Of a stretch of 64,000 nucleotides of DNA, positions 10,297 to 23,100 are shown piece by piece (position 1 is the stretch's first letter; the number at the start of each line of letters is the position of its first letter). This DNA comes from Capniomyces stellatus. Its lineage: Eukaryota; Kickxellomycota; Harpellomycetes; Harpellales; Legeriomycetaceae. The stretch spans positions 962,822-1,026,821 of the forward strand of contig LUVW01000015.1 in the NCBI GenBank assembly GCA_001661515.1. Direction: 5' to 3'. The position numbers were made by a program, and so were the translations under genes. The notes beneath the pieces are model-generated. The model did no database searches. It was given only the letters and a program-made list of their open reading frames with translations, and was not told where the DNA came from.

Positions 10297-11794
10297 TTTT
10301 GTTTCTTTTATATATCTGGGTTATTCTGTTTGCGTTTGAGTTTGAAGACGTTGAGGTAATTGTTATAAATCTACCAGTTAACAATATCCTTATATGTGTT
10401 GCTATAAAGTATAGTAAAATATAGTGTTTTCGTAGCTCGCTCTAAAGTAAAAGATTTTCAATAAAGTTTGCAATTTAAAAGCACTTTCTCTGGCATTTAT
10501 ACTTTTTTTTCATAAAACTAAAAGCTTTAAACTAAATGCCAAAAATTCATTCCACGATTTGTTTCACCTTGGATAAATAAGACAATTAATCGTAAAAGAT
10601 TAAAGCAATATTTCTTTGCATTTTATTTTGCCGAAATACACTTTTTTTTTCTTCTACTAAAGCATTACTAATCTTTTCTGCTTCTATTAAATATATTACT
10701 AATTACCTTTTTGTTGAACTTGAAGGGATAAATTGAAATATCAAATAGTCAAAAAAAAAAAGACCAAATTGGTGTTTTAAATTGTCGTTTCCAAGTTTTA
10801 TGGAATACTATTCGCCAAACCCCAAAATAGCCGCATTTTTACTATTATTGCAAATATATATTTTCCTTTTTTTTTGCTTTCGAACCAAACTATGTACGTT
10901 GGGTGAAATGTCTTGACGCTAAAAATATAATTCTGCATACTTTAATCTTAACTTATCAATGATACATTCATACATATACATATACTAGACATTTCTAATT
11001 TACACCTTAGCTTTTTACAAAGCCCAACCAACCAATCACTTTGTGTTTAATGGTTAGATTTACCCGTCATCAGTACATGCTTGCTCAAAACAACCCTAGA
11101 TAATTACAGAGCTTTTAAGCGGTTTTTTTTTTTAAATAACAAGTAAAGCAGAGTGAGGGTATTGGTATTGGTATTGGTATTGGTGATTTACTGCCAGTTT
11201 CAAAGTGCGCAAATATCAAGCAAGTCTCCTTTAAAATTTATACATGCATTCAGGAGTAACGAACCATTAATACGACGCTAAATTACAAAACATACCCTTT
11301 TTTCCTCTTTTACACTATAACAAAATAACCCATTATTTTCTATTTGTGAATCAAAGGGAAAAGAGGTAAAAAAAAAAATGAAACTTGTAACTTGGATTAA
11401 GATCCTGGTTACACAAAAATTGGTTTGAGCGTTATTTTACGTTACTTTTATTAAAATTTGTGCGCTAATTTTGTTTATTGTCTTTTTAGAAATAAACGGT
11501 ATTTTTTTTTCCATTTTACCATCATTCCGCTTATTAATCCACATTACACAATATTGGTCGAGAATGTCGTGATTTATTTATTAGTAACTTTTCTGATCTA
11601 AAGTCAATCTAGTAAATTATATTGGTTCATTTGACAATTCAAAAACAATTATTTTTTTCCCACCTTTTGTCAATCTTAGCAAGACGTTATTTCTTGGAAC
11701 GGTTTGTGGTTTTACTTTAATAAACATATATTATATAAACAAGACATCAAGCAACAGCATCTCCTTTTCACATTCTTGAACTCGATATTCCGGA
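10297..11794. other. Intergenic, 1.5 kb
   Basis: AT-rich with many short homopolymers and no recognisable gene. The right part is the 3' flank of the acidic orphan and the left part is the promoter of the trans-sulfuration enzyme. A hexamer repeat (tattgg, about four units) sits at 11157-11184. Confidence 0.5.
11157..11184. repeat. (TATTGG)n short tandem repeat
   Basis: Four to five units of tattgg within the intergenic gap. Confidence 0.85.
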
Positions 11795-14683
11795 TTAGCA
11801 GGCATTGTCAACATACTGTTTAAACGTTTCAGGGAAGCAATTCTGGAACAAACGCGAACTTGTGAGCTTATCAAAAACGATTTTGATTAGTTCGTCTTGG
11901 GACAAGCCCGATGACTGATATCTACCGACAATCTCCACGGAGTTGTTGATGGCCTCGAGTTCCGTCTGTCTACCCGAGCTGGAAAGTGCCGAAGAGTCTT
12001 GGCGCTTCTGCATTTCTGTTGATGGCGACTGCGGCTTTCTGGAACACGAATAAAGTCTGCTGGCAGTTTCTTTTAAAAACATATTGATATTTATATCCAA
12101 GTCAATTGGTAGTAATCTGTTGTTTAGGTTGGTATTCTGAGCGTCTCTCAGGCCAGACAAAACAAAAACGAGGTCCTTTGTGAAATTGAACGCCTCCTCA
12201 CTTTTGGTCAGATTCATTTCTTGTGGGCTGTTTTGGTACTGTTTGTCTTTTGGGAATTGGACAAAATCTAGGATCTTGACTATTAAAAGCAATATTTGGT
12301 ATTCAGCTTTGTCTCTCAAGTCTGTATTTCCTGTCATAACTGTATTGTTTGGGTTTTGAAGGTCGTACATGTTTTCAGCAATGCTGATGATTTCGTTCAC
12401 TGGAGTTGCTTGTGCGAGGAGTTTTTTGACTTTCAACAATGTTTTTTGTTCCATACCATCATTTTTGATCTTTTTAAGTTCAACCAAAATATCATTGATT
12501 ACGTAGTTTGCCAAAGTGTTTCTCTCCCCATCTAAACTGTTGTTATCCAGCTCTTTGTTGTACAGGTCAAAATTTCTTAAAAACGAAACAACCGAAGCCC
12601 TAATTATATACACTAAATTTTTTTTCTCATCTTCACTTAACTCCAATTCAATTCCAGACAAATCGCCATCGATTAAAGCGTCCGAGTTTTTGTCCTTGCT
12701 CCAATTCAGCATTATATCGTTGGATTCAAGGATCTGTCTAATCTTTTCGTTCTTGGGGGTAGAATCAATTGTTTCTGATGTGATAATATCACCGTTCTCA
12801 CTATCGGAATCTACCATGCTTTTGAAATACAGCAACTTCATATTTACACATCCAATAAACTCTGGAATCTTGGCGAGCTTTATCTCTATCTCGTCCTTTA
12901 ACGCCAACTCATCCAAATTATCTAGATTTTTTAAAACAAAATCAATGGCTTCAACTAGCGCCTCAACGCCCATTCTAGTCAAAATTCTGTCCTCTTTGGT
13001 TGGCTCGGCATTTCCTTTTGAATCTCTGCATTTATATATGATTTCTGTCAGCTCCTTGACAAGACGCATATCCATGCTATTTCTTACTGCTGTCTCAGTG
13101 TCATTTTCTTCATCGATACTGTTAGTACCGCCCTCTTTGTCAGCAATGCTAGATTTGATTCTCAAAAGTATACTGCTAATAGCACTATCCAGGCTTGTCT
13201 TTATATCTGACTCATCTTCGATCGTGTTGTTAATGGTTATGTTTTGTGTCGTAAGGACGGCGCTGATTTCTTCCGTTGACCCTCCAATTCTGACAAGCAT
13301 CGCAATTATATTCTCAGCCAGCTCTTCAATAGAGTTGTTGCTCTGGGCTTGTTCAGTTTGATTCCCACTGTTTGTGGCTTCAATAATGGCATTTATTACG
13401 TTCTCTACAATAGGCGCGTTGTTTGAATTTTTAACAAAACCACGTAAATCAAATCCCAACCCGCTGACGACAAAATCATTGTCATCAGCCTTTTCTGGGA
13501 TGATTCTCAAAGATATTTTTTTTTTCATATCGGCGTCAATATCTGTATTGTTACTACGCTTTGCATACTCTTCAACGTCTTTTATCGACGAAAAAATCAG
13601 CCTTATAACGCAATAGATTATACTTGGAATATCTGTTCTCTCCAATGACCTTTGCATAATTTTGTCCATTCTCTCAACTCGAGCAACTATGACTCGAATC
13701 AAATTTTCAACAATACCATTGATAAGCCTATCGTCCTCGCCATTAAGCTTTTCATATTGAATTTCAAATACGATTTCACCCTTGTCATTTTCATCTTCCT
13801 CAAGTCCAACATCATTTTTACCTTCCTCAAGTCCATCTTCAAGTTCGTCTTCAAGTTCATTTTCAAGTCTGTCCTCTTCAATTCCATCGTCATTTCTATC
13901 TTCTTCAAGTTCATTTTCAGGTTCATACTCTTCAAGTTCATCCTCTTCAAGTTCGTCCTCCTCAAGTCCATCTTTCTCAAGTCCATCCTCTTTAGGTTGG
14001 TCTTCCTCATAATTGATTGGCGTCAACATTGTGGTCTCGCTATTGCCTACATCATCTGTGCTTTGACTTGGTTCGGTTTTGAGCAGAACAGTTTCCGAAT
14101 CACTGATAAGTTCGGTGCTCTGATTTACATCACGGGTTGCGGTGAGGGCTAGATCGTAGGAATATTCTGTGTTTGTCGAGGTATAAAAGTCTGGTATAGT
14201 ACCGGGGTACTTATCGGGTCCAAACCCGTTGTAGCACAGGCTAATACAACCATCAAGGGTTACTCTGTTTGAAGAACCGGGATTTGGTAAGGTGGAGTTT
14301 GAGCCTACTGGGCGTGGTTGAATATCTGGATTTGAGCTGACTGGAAAAGTGGGCTCAGAGTTGCTTTCGTTGATCATATCTATCAGGAATGCTATGGTGT
14401 TAGACTTGGCTTTGTTTGATTTATTGGATATCTTTTTGGCTTCTAGCTTGGCCAACATGATATTCTTTCTTTGGCTGTTGAGTTTAGACAGGCAAATAAT
14501 GTTATTGGCTGTGTTGTAGCATAGAGTTCCAGTAGAACAGCTGTTTTCGACGTTTTGCAACGTCGTGTACTTTTCAGAGACGCCTGACTCCATACACCTG
14601 TATCCATCTGATACATCTTGTGCAGAAATTTTTGAATCTGACAGGGCAAGTGCCATTGTGGCGTAAATGTTGATTCTAACCAT
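11795..14683 (-). CDS. Large acidic, probably secreted orphan protein with Cys-rich head
   Basis: Single open frame of 962 residues that I do not recognise. The N-terminus (MVRINIYATMALAL, then a polar stretch) could be a weak signal peptide. It is followed by a small Cys-rich segment (CMESGVSEKYTTLQNVENSC, CSTGTLCYN, IICL). The CxxGTxC pattern resembles fungal chitin-binding CBM19-like heads, but that is only a resemblance. Residues about 210-310 are a Glu/Asp/Leu run built from EEDELEEDELEEYE-like units. The rest is long, predicted helical and acidic, with many Asn/Asp residues and scattered cysteines, ending in CFPETFKQYVDNAC. It could be a secreted or wall-associated protein. No catalytic motif is visible. 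Confidence 0.65.
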   Translation of the reverse strand: MVRINIYATMALALSDSKISAQDVSDGYRCMESGVSEKYTTLQNVENSCSTGTLCYNTANNIICLSKLNSQRKNIMLAKLEAKKISNKSNKAKSNTIAFLIDMINESNSEPTFPVSSNPDIQPRPVGSNSTLPNPGSSNRVTLDGCISLCYNGFGPDKYPGTIPDFYTSTNTEYSYDLALTATRDVNQSTELISDSETVLLKTEPSQSTDDVGNSETTMLTPINYEEDQPKEDGLEKDGLEEDELEEDELEEYEPENELEEDRNDDGIEEDRLENELEDELEDGLEEGKNDVGLEEDENDKGEIVFEIQYEKLNGEDDRLINGIVENLIRVIVARVERMDKIMQRSLERTDIPSIIYCVIRLIFSSIKDVEEYAKRSNNTDIDADMKKKISLRIIPEKADDNDFVVSGLGFDLRGFVKNSNNAPIVENVINAIIEATNSGNQTEQAQSNNSIEELAENIIAMLVRIGGSTEEISAVLTTQNITINNTIEDESDIKTSLDSAISSILLRIKSSIADKEGGTNSIDEENDTETAVRNSMDMRLVKELTEIIYKCRDSKGNAEPTKEDRILTRMGVEALVEAIDFVLKNLDNLDELALKDEIEIKLAKIPEFIGCVNMKLLYFKSMVDSDSENGDIITSETIDSTPKNEKIRQILESNDIMLNWSKDKNSDALIDGDLSGIELELSEDEKKNLVYIIRASVVSFLRNFDLYNKELDNNSLDGERNTLANYVINDILVELKKIKNDGMEQKTLLKVKKLLAQATPVNEIISIAENMYDLQNPNNTVMTGNTDLRDKAEYQILLLIVKILDFVQFPKDKQYQNSPQEMNLTKSEEAFNFTKDLVFVLSGLRDAQNTNLNNRLLPIDLDININMFLKETASRLYSCSRKPQSPSTEMQKRQDSSALSSSGRQTELEAINNSVEIVGRYQSSGLSQDELIKIVFDKLTSSRLFQNCFPETFKQYVDNAC

Positions 14684-15500
14684 ATTTTTCTATTTTCAGA
14701 GATAGTCTAGAGCTTTTCTGGATCTGCGAAAGTAGTAGCGAGTTTTAAACTGTATATAGTGTGTTTCTATAAAGTATTCTTCTAGGCCGAGTTGCAAGAA
14801 CAAAGGCAAAAATAAAATAAGAGTATATGTGATTTTATCAAAGATAAGCTGTGTTTATAAACAATATCAGTGGAGTTGGGAGTGATGGTGTATGTTTAGA
14901 AGCAATTCAGGTCCAGTATTTATACGAATATTGTAACGACTGTAGCAGTAACAACAATTGACGAGAGTATACATCTGAAGTTCTTGTTAAAGAGTACATT
15001 GCATCAAACCTAGTGTACAGGTGTGTGGTTTCTTTTTTTGAGTAACCTCTTCCTTATTCCATACCGGTAATACTTGGTGAGTAAAAATTTTTTTTAAACG
15101 AACCACAACTGACAAAAATTAAAGCATGGTGGTGTTGAGGATGGCTGGCCTTTTGAAGGAGGAATAGAATGAATAGAGTTATGATGAATAACCAAATTAC
15201 GTCAGATTAAATGGCAACAAAGAGCGTACGGAATATATAGTGGTGGTATGGGATGCGACGTTGGCAGTGTGGCTAGTCTTTCTACAATATGGAGAATATA
15301 TATGTATAACCACACATGTCATGAATATATGGGAAATATATATATATAAAATTAGCAGACATGGTAGTAATAACTTTAATATTAATATACTTTGATTAAA
15401 ATTAAAGGTTTGAAAGAAAAAAAAAGAGAAGCATATTGGAAAAAAAAAATCAAGAAAAAGGAATGGTAGGTAAGTTGAGAAATAGAGAAATGGGGTGTGA
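14684..15500. other. Intergenic, 0.8 kb
   Basis: Promoter side of the acidic orphan and 3' flank of the complex I gene. It is AT-rich with tatatata runs near 15290-15350 and A-rich tracts at 15415-15460. No gene is visible. Confidence 0.5.
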
Positions 15501-16648
15501 TTATAAATCAGAACGGATCATGAAACCAGGGCCGGTTGGTTCGGAAGTCAAAGATGTGAGGCCAGTTGATGGTTCGCAAGTTCTCCTGTCGCCTTGAGGT
15601 CCAGGTTTGATTGGGGAGTTGGTCTTCAAAGATTCCAGGACCTTGATTGTGGACTCGGGGGTTAGATCCTCCTATGAATAGACACGTAATGGTAGGTAAG
15701 TATTGGGGGACATAGAATGTAAGCAAGTAAAAAAGAACAAGGAATAAATAAATAAAAGGAGGAAGGAAGAAAAAAAGCAATAAAGTTATATGGTATATAA
15801 CAAAGATATTTACAAAGTAATCATCGTTGACAGCCATTACGGGGGCATTGACGCAAGCACCAGCACATTCAACCTCAACAAGGGTAAAGAGTTTGTCCTT
15901 TGTGGTTTCGCCCTTGTTAATTCCGAGGTGGGAGGTTATAGCGTCAAAGATTTTGTCGGAGCCGCAGAGCTGGCAAGGAGTAGTTCCACAGACTTGCAGG
16001 AAATATTTGCCAACAGGTTCACTAGATGGAGTAGTATAGAGTATAAACAAGGCAAATTGGTAATCAGATATATAGATATACAGTGTATATGTTGTATATG
16101 TTGTATATGTTGTATATGTTGTATATGTTGTAGTGTATTATGTTGTTTACCGGTTAAACATTGTGTAAAAAGTGGCAACTTCGTAAACTCTCATTGGAGG
16201 GACTTGAAGAACTTCAGCGACATGGTTCATGACAGCAAGGGAAGTCCAACCGTGTTGTTTTTGGGCGAGGTGGAGGAGAGGGATCATAGCACCCTTAATG
16301 TAATTTTTTGGGTATTTGGCAAGGATTTTTTCGACTTCGGGTTGGTTTTCGGCAGAGAATTTGAATTTGAGGTTGTTGTTGTTGTATGGAGTATCTCGAT
16401 GCTAAAAATTCGGGAAGAAGAAGCAATGGTGATATTGATATTGTTGGTATGGTTATTGTTGGTATTGGATAATGTTGGATATAGTTTGGATTAAATAATT
16501 CAAAGGAGTAATTGTGCTTGATTCTTACCACAAACAAATGATCACTTAATCTGATTGAAGCTGTTGAAAAGCGTTTTGATGCTGTTGATTTGACAAGCAA
16601 TTTAGGGGCGGCCAAAGCCTGGGAAACCAGTTTTCTTGAAGCAAACAT
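15501..16648 (-). CDS. NDUFV2: NADH:ubiquinone oxidoreductase 24 kDa (NDUFV2/NUO-24) subunit
   Basis: Four exons, 16648-16529, 16401-16151, 16021-15814 and 15671-15501, join in phase to a 249-residue protein. The first 35 residues are a mitochondrial presequence ([18 protein letters not shown]). The mature part follows the NuoE/24 kDa plan: a four-helix region with [38 protein letters not shown], then a thioredoxin-like domain binding the [2Fe-2S] cluster N1a through C135, C140 (CGTTPC) and C176, C180 (CAGAC). The last exon begins EDLTPEST and ends [14 protein letters not shown]. In complex I this subunit pairs with the 51 kDa FMN subunit in the matrix arm. An extra cysteine (C143) replaces a usual Arg/Leu-type position next to the first pair. 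Confidence 0.95.
16084..16131. repeat. (TGTTGTATAT)n 10-bp tandem repeat in an intron
   Basis: Nearly five perfect copies of a 10-bp unit (tgttgtatat) inside the second intron (16022-16150) of the complex I 24 kDa gene. The repeat makes up over a third of that 129-nt intron and lies near its 3' end on the sense strand. Confidence 0.9.
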
Positions 16649-17197
16649 ATTTTACTAGTACTGTTGTTTTTGAATCTCGAATTTGGTGGATTTACTTGTT
16701 TGTTATTACTGTGGGTTTAATTGCTATCTGTACAAGAAAAAACAAATGTAAACAATAATCAGAATGAATGCAACAATCTACTACGTTGACACTAAATCTA
16801 GGAGTATAAAGTAATCTGCAAAGATTGCTTCAATCCAAAGTCTAAATCTTTTTCTATTTTCCTTTCCCTTTTTATTTTATTTCTTTATTTTATTTTTTTT
16901 ACTTTTCTTTTAGTTTTTATACAACGGATTGATTTATTTAATTACAGCAGTAATTTGTTTTATCTTTCGACTTGCTTTTTCACTTTATATGCCAATCAAA
17001 TAACACAACTAATCAAATGCCAAATAGCAAGTCCAATTTAATCAATAATATAAAACCGAAACAAAAAATAAAATAAAGAAAAGAAAAAACAACGATATAA
17101 TAACAATAAAATAATAATTCAAGATAAAATAGTAAACAGCAAATAGTAAACAGCAAATAGTAAACAGCAAATAGTAAACAGCAAATAGTTACACACG
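16649..17197. other. Intergenic with 14-bp minisatellite
   Basis: AT-rich gap between the start of the complex I subunit and the 3' end of TRS120. No gene is visible. The right end is a perfect 14-bp tandem array, listed separately, abutting the TRS120 stop codon. Confidence 0.5.
17133..17190. repeat. 14-bp minisatellite, nearly perfect
   Basis: About four copies of agtaaacagcaaat without visible divergence, ending 8 bp from the TRS120 stop codon on the opposite strand, so within its probable 3' UTR. The perfect copies suggest a young or homogenised array. Confidence 0.93.
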
Positions 17198-20100
17198 TTA
17201 AACGCTAATTGAAACAGTTCCGACAAAAGTATCTTTAACAGGAGCAACACCATTACCATCACCATCACCATCACCACCAAAGCCCTGCCCGTCTGGCAAA
17301 ACAGCAAACCGGTACTGGAACACAAAGTCGCCACTAGACGAGACAAACAAGGGAATTGTCACAACCGTGCACGAATCAAGCGCGTTTCCAACTTTGATCT
17401 TGTAGTTTGTCAGTTGCTGGTAGCAAACTGGAGGAATCAATAGTTTGCCACCAACCTCCTGCTCATCATCCACAGCAACTTCTCCCTCCTTTCCTTCTTC
17501 ATCTTGCATCTCTTGTCCAACACCTTCGTCTCTCTTGGTTTCGTTACCTTTAACGGACTTTTTGACAGAAACCACATCAGAATTTTTCAAATCTGCTAGG
17601 TTTGGGAATTTAGAGCTTGATTGGTCAAGAGTGGAGTCAACTGGGGTAAACACCTCATCATAGTTCTCGCCGAACCGCGACCCCATCTCATGAATAACAC
17701 CTAAATCGTACTTTTGTTTTTTTCCAACATCATCACCATCTGAACTGTTGGTATTTGGACTGTTGCCATGTGGATTGTCAGTATTTGGATTGTTACTACC
17801 GCTGGCTAAGCCATCAGTATTAATCAAAGAAGTAAACTTTTCCTTGTAACTGCCTAGACCCAAAACACTGTTCTTTGTAGATTTTTTCTTGAACCAGAAA
17901 GTTTTGCTTTGAGAGTGGGATTTGTTGATGGGAACTTTGCAGTCAACGAGTTTAGTTATTTCATTTGCAGCACTTGACTTCATACTGGTATAGTAATTCA
18001 TTAGTAGCTGGTTCTCAAACTCGCCATTCTCAACATCGCCAGCATTGTTTGCCAAGTATAACTGGCTCATTTGCCGAGCCAAGACGGTGTTTTGGCCGTA
18101 CGGCTTGCTACTGCCAACACTGGGCAAGTTTGGCGAAACCAGCTTGAACGAAAAACACCCATACACAGGCCCAAACCCAACCAGATCGCGAATCGCAAAG
18201 GTCAGGAGCACGTGGGCACCGCACGGTTTTTTGGCAGGACTGGCAGTTGGGCGTGGGCTAGGCAGCAGGCTAGTCGAGTGGGTAATGGACAGCGACTCCT
18301 TGACATAGTGAACCAGGTCGTCAGTGGTTATGCATAGGAAGTTTCTTGGGTCCAAAAAGCCATTCCGCAACGAGTCCAGCATGTGGTACTGGATCCTGAC
18401 GCTATCAAACAGCTGCTTCTGTAGCCAGTTGAACCGCCGGACCAGCATCAGGTCCACTTTGCTCATTTTCTTGCCCTTAGGCACTATGTACTGTGCCTGG
18501 CGATGCTTGCTGGACTTGAACACCCGTGCCTTGACCCGGCTCTCTACTTCTACCGGGGTGTTGTGCAGCTCAAATAGCGTCTTGTTCCACTTGTACCCGG
18601 CCGGGTCCAGATTCCCAGCCTCCAAGTCCAGTCCAGGCCACGGCTTCGTCATATGCTCAAGCAACAGCTTTGGTTTCTTGATTGGAACCAAAACCCGCTG
18701 GCTTTGAGCACCACCAAATATCTGCAACGACATGTTTACCAGCACTCGCTTTGAATCCCGGCCATCATTCCCAGAACCAACCCCAGAACCAATTCCAATG
18801 CCTAGATCCGCCTCCAAGTCAAAGCTTGGATCCAGCTCGTCAGCCTCAATGGTCAAATCTATTTCAAAGTTCAGTTCAATTGGCTTGGTATTTGGATTGC
18901 TCACATCAAACGAAGCAAGGCAGTAGTGTCTTGACAAAAACTGCCTATACTTTTCAATGTCTCCCGCTCCAGCCTCTGTACCCTCTACGTCTTTTATAAC
19001 ATTTGCGTCCTTTGCTCTCCTGTCTCCACCACAGCTTGAACTGGAGTTGCCAAAGTTAAACATTTGCGGTGTTTGGATGCGTTCAATACATCTGACAAAC
19101 TCGCCAACCAAATCCTCAAGCTCAAGCCCAGCCGCAGCCCTTGGCCCATCGCCAAACAGCAGCAATGCCTTGGGAACTGGAATGATAGAACATGCGGGTT
19201 TGCCAAACAGTGGAATCAGCACTTTGTTTACCTGGAGCTCAATTGGGTGATAACACTCCCGCAAACACAAGTTGCTAGTCTGGTCACCGGCCTCCAAATT
19301 TCCTGAGACACTGAACGTCGAGCTTGTTCCGTAGTTGACCTTCAACAGCGCCCCCAAACACCCGTAGTTTCCTACCACCGAGTACTCGAGACACACAAAC
19401 TGGCCCGGCTTGATCTCGCCCAGCCCATAAACCGCACTGTTGACCTCCTCGTTTGCAACAAACGTCAGCTCCACCAGTCCACCATCGCCATCCAAACCAT
19501 CCAACCCCTCAAAATCCACCTCGTAAAACTCAATAGGCAAGCTGCCGCTGTTCTGCAAAACCACCCGGAAATTAACCACCTCACCCTCGTTCACTACCAC
19601 GCTTGAACTCGATGCTATCCCAGGCCCCAGCCCAAGCAGCGCTATCTCCAGCCGCGGCTGTGTCGGCACAATAAGCACTGGAACCGCAAACCCACTTGTC
19701 TCGTTCACCAGCGCTGCCGAGATCGTCGACTTGCCAGTCCTGTTCTTCATCCGCTCAGACAAGCCGTCGTACATCCGCTTGCGCACCGTCTGGAACCGCT
19801 GCCTCCTGTTTCTGTCGCTATCCGTCTCCTCAGCCAGCAACAGACTCACCGTAATGTGATCAAACAGCGTGCACTGTACCCCAATCACTTTTGCCCTGCC
19901 CAGCTTCACCGGCGTCACCGACAGCAACACCGTGCTCAGCTCGTTTGGCGGCAGTGTTATTGTTGACAGTGACGGAACCACTGCTGAGTCTGTTTGGTTC
20001 CCCAGCAGTACCCCTTGATACATTGCATCTTCGCTGTCCTTTTGAATTAACGACTCTACCCCCTCTACCTCCTTTTCTCCCCCTAATCCCTCTCCTGATT

Positions 20101-23100
20101 TCCCCACTCCAGTCCCCAGCTGTTCCCCAGCACTGCGAGTCTCTGACCGAACCAGCAGCTGTACATTTGTCAGCTCCAGTGGTTGCGGGAACGGATTCCT
20201 AAATGTCACCAAAAACTGCGCAACCTCCCCAGTCACCAGCAGATTCTGGCTATTGAGTCCGCCCTCCCCCGCCACTCCAGCCCCATTGCTGCCGGAGTTC
20301 TGGGTGCTTGGGTTGTACAGAAACAGCGACTTTTTGGCTTTTTCAAGCTTGCCCTCTGGCTCAACAAACCGCACCCTCTGGTTCTTGGGCACCTGGCACA
20401 TCTCCACATTCTGCAGCATATTGTCCAGCACATCCCCAACCACAAGCGCATCCCTCCCAACCACCCGCCCGCTATTCACCGACTCTCTCAAATCCCTCGG
20501 CATCTGCTTGCCCAGCCCAGCCATAAGAGCAGGCAGTGTCCTTGCCATCATCATCCGCCTCTGCTTTCTCGGGTCGTTTGGGTCAAAGTGGCTTCTTTGG
20601 TGGTAAACTGCAACCATCATCTGCAGGTACTGCATCAGCTTGGCCTGCTCGTTCTCAATCCTCCTCACCTCTACCGCAACCTCCTCCTTCGCATTGTACT
20701 CGCCCGACCCGCGCATCCTTGCCTCCAGCTCCCTCAGCCTGTCCAGCAGCCTAAACGCTCCTGCAATGCAGTGCGGGTATGACGGCAGAGTTTCGGCAAT
20801 CGACATGCACTCCCGCAGCACATCGATCTGAAGGTGGTGCCACCCCACCCTGCCAGTCCCCATCCTTTCGTTCTTTCGGATCTTCCTGATCTCTTCGCTG
20901 CTGCTTAGCCAGTACCCCCTCTGCCTCAGCTCTATGCTCTCCTCTAGCGAGTAGTTCTTCCTGCCCACCTTGTACAGCTGCGACAGCGTCCCCAGACACG
21001 CCACCACCTGTCGCTGCAGATCCAGGTCTATCCGCGTGTCCCAGTTGCCTCCCCCCGCAGCCGAAACACTTCTTCTATCGCTGCCCCGGTACAGCAGCGG
21101 CTGCACCAGCAACAGCAGCTGCCTCAAAAAGAACCCTTCCTTCCTGCTGTACCCCGCACACCGAAACAACATTGTGATTGTTGCCGACAGGTTCATCAAG
21201 TCCCTCAACTGCAGCCCCATCACCGCCTGCGTCCATCCCCTTTGCACCCACCCTGCCACCTCCGACCTGCTCTTCTGCCACTCCCTGCTTCCCTTGTCGC
21301 CTCCTGCCCCACTCCGCCCCTTGCTGACTACCGCGTCAATCGCCTTGCCCTCGTACAGCTGTTTCACCTTGCTCTTCAGACTTGGCCCATCTTCGCTGTC
21401 GTCTATCAGCATCTGAAGCATCGCTCTCCTTAAACACGCCTCCGAGTGTAAAAGCGGTGCATACGTGTAGCTCCTCTCGTACAGCAACACCACCTCCGTG
21501 TACCTCTCCGCTATCTCCTTCATCAACGCAATTATCCCCGAACTTCCCGTGTACTCTGACGTTGGGTCCTTCCTAACCCCTCCCACCTCCGCCTCCTCCG
21601 TGCTCCCCGTCACTGCAGACAGCACCCCTACCCCTCCCACCTCCTTAAGCGTCGTTCCCGTAACCGATGTCTCTGGTGGACACATCGACAACGCCACCAA
21701 AAAACTCTGCTCGCTCTCCCTTCCGCTCAGCAAAAACAACGATCCTGCATACCCCTCAAGCGCACACCCCTGCCACAGGTGATCTTCTATCGTCAAACTA
21801 TACTCTATACTCATCCTATACGCCGCTATTGCCTCCGTGATCCTCCCCGCCATAAGCAACAAATCTCCCTCAAGCTTCTTTATTCTCCCCTGACTTCCCT
21901 CATTCACAACTATCTTGCTCTCTACCTTTTTATACTGTTCCTCACTCCCTTGTCTCATTCCCATTCCCATTCCCACTCCAAAGCCCTTCCCCTTCCCCTT
22001 ACCAAGCCCCAGTCCCATTCCCAGCCCCAACTCAATCCCTCCCACTACTTGTCCAGACTTTCCTGCCTGACTACTATCCATTCCCCCCTCCCCCACTCCT
22101 AACCCTCCACTCCCTCTCCCTTTCCCACCTCCTTTCCCACTTTCGCTCCCGCTTCTACCCATCATCCTCATTCCTATCCCTCCTCCACTACCTTCCCCTA
22201 ACCCAACCTCCCCTCCGCTCCCTCTCACTTTTACTGAATCCCGCTTTGCACTTCTTGACCGCCACATTCCCGACTCAGCTTCCTCATCTCGCCTATATCC
22301 TCGGTAACCGTCATACCCATCGTCTGTGTCCAGCGTCGTGTTACTGCTCCTGTAGCTCTTACTCGACATGTGTCTTGCCATATCTCTCCCTTGCTTATCC
22401 CACTTTCCCCCGTACCCCGACCTGCTGTCCTCATCCTCTTCATTTCCTCTATACGCCTCCTCCATTTTTTTTGACGTTTGCTGCTCAATTGAATCTGCCA
22501 TCATGTTTAACGCCGTAACTATCATTCCTGCAAACTCATTCATTTCCTGCTTCAAAAACTCATTTACTTTGCTCTCTGCCCTCGGCACCATCACTACCCC
22601 ATCAACAACCTCCCCCACCTGCCCCGTGTAATCAAACCCAAAACACTTGAACCCAACCGCTGTTGTGTTCTTGGACAACTCCTCAACAAACTCCACATAC
22701 GCTTGCCCAATCTCTTCATTCATCACACAATCAATCACTCCCACTATCCCCAACACTTGTCTCTCCGTCTGGAAAGCCTGCAAATGCTCGTGCTCGCTAC
22801 ACGAATCATTCACGTATTTAAATCGAATCTCTGTGTCTGTTGACGACTTTCCCGTGTAATAGCTCGGGATGTTTCCTTGCATAAACGGAACAAACTCCGA
22901 GGACCTAGCTCTATAGTGCTGCTTAATCTTGTCCTGCCACATCCTCCACTTGTTCTTTCTGATTTTTCCAAGCCCCACAATCAACACTCTAATCTCTCCT
23001 GCTCCTACCAAACTCACACCATTATACTTCATTTTCCCAAGCCCCAGGCCGTACTCTTCCTCGCCCACTCCCTCCCCTTCCCCATCCCCATCCCCTTCTT

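Noticed and set aside
13652..14152. Phe/Lys-rich and Ser-rich plus-strand frames opposite the acidic orphan
   Set aside because: They are the antisense of the Glu/Asp/Leu repeat (codons GAG/GAA/CTT), and sense coding evidence is stronger.
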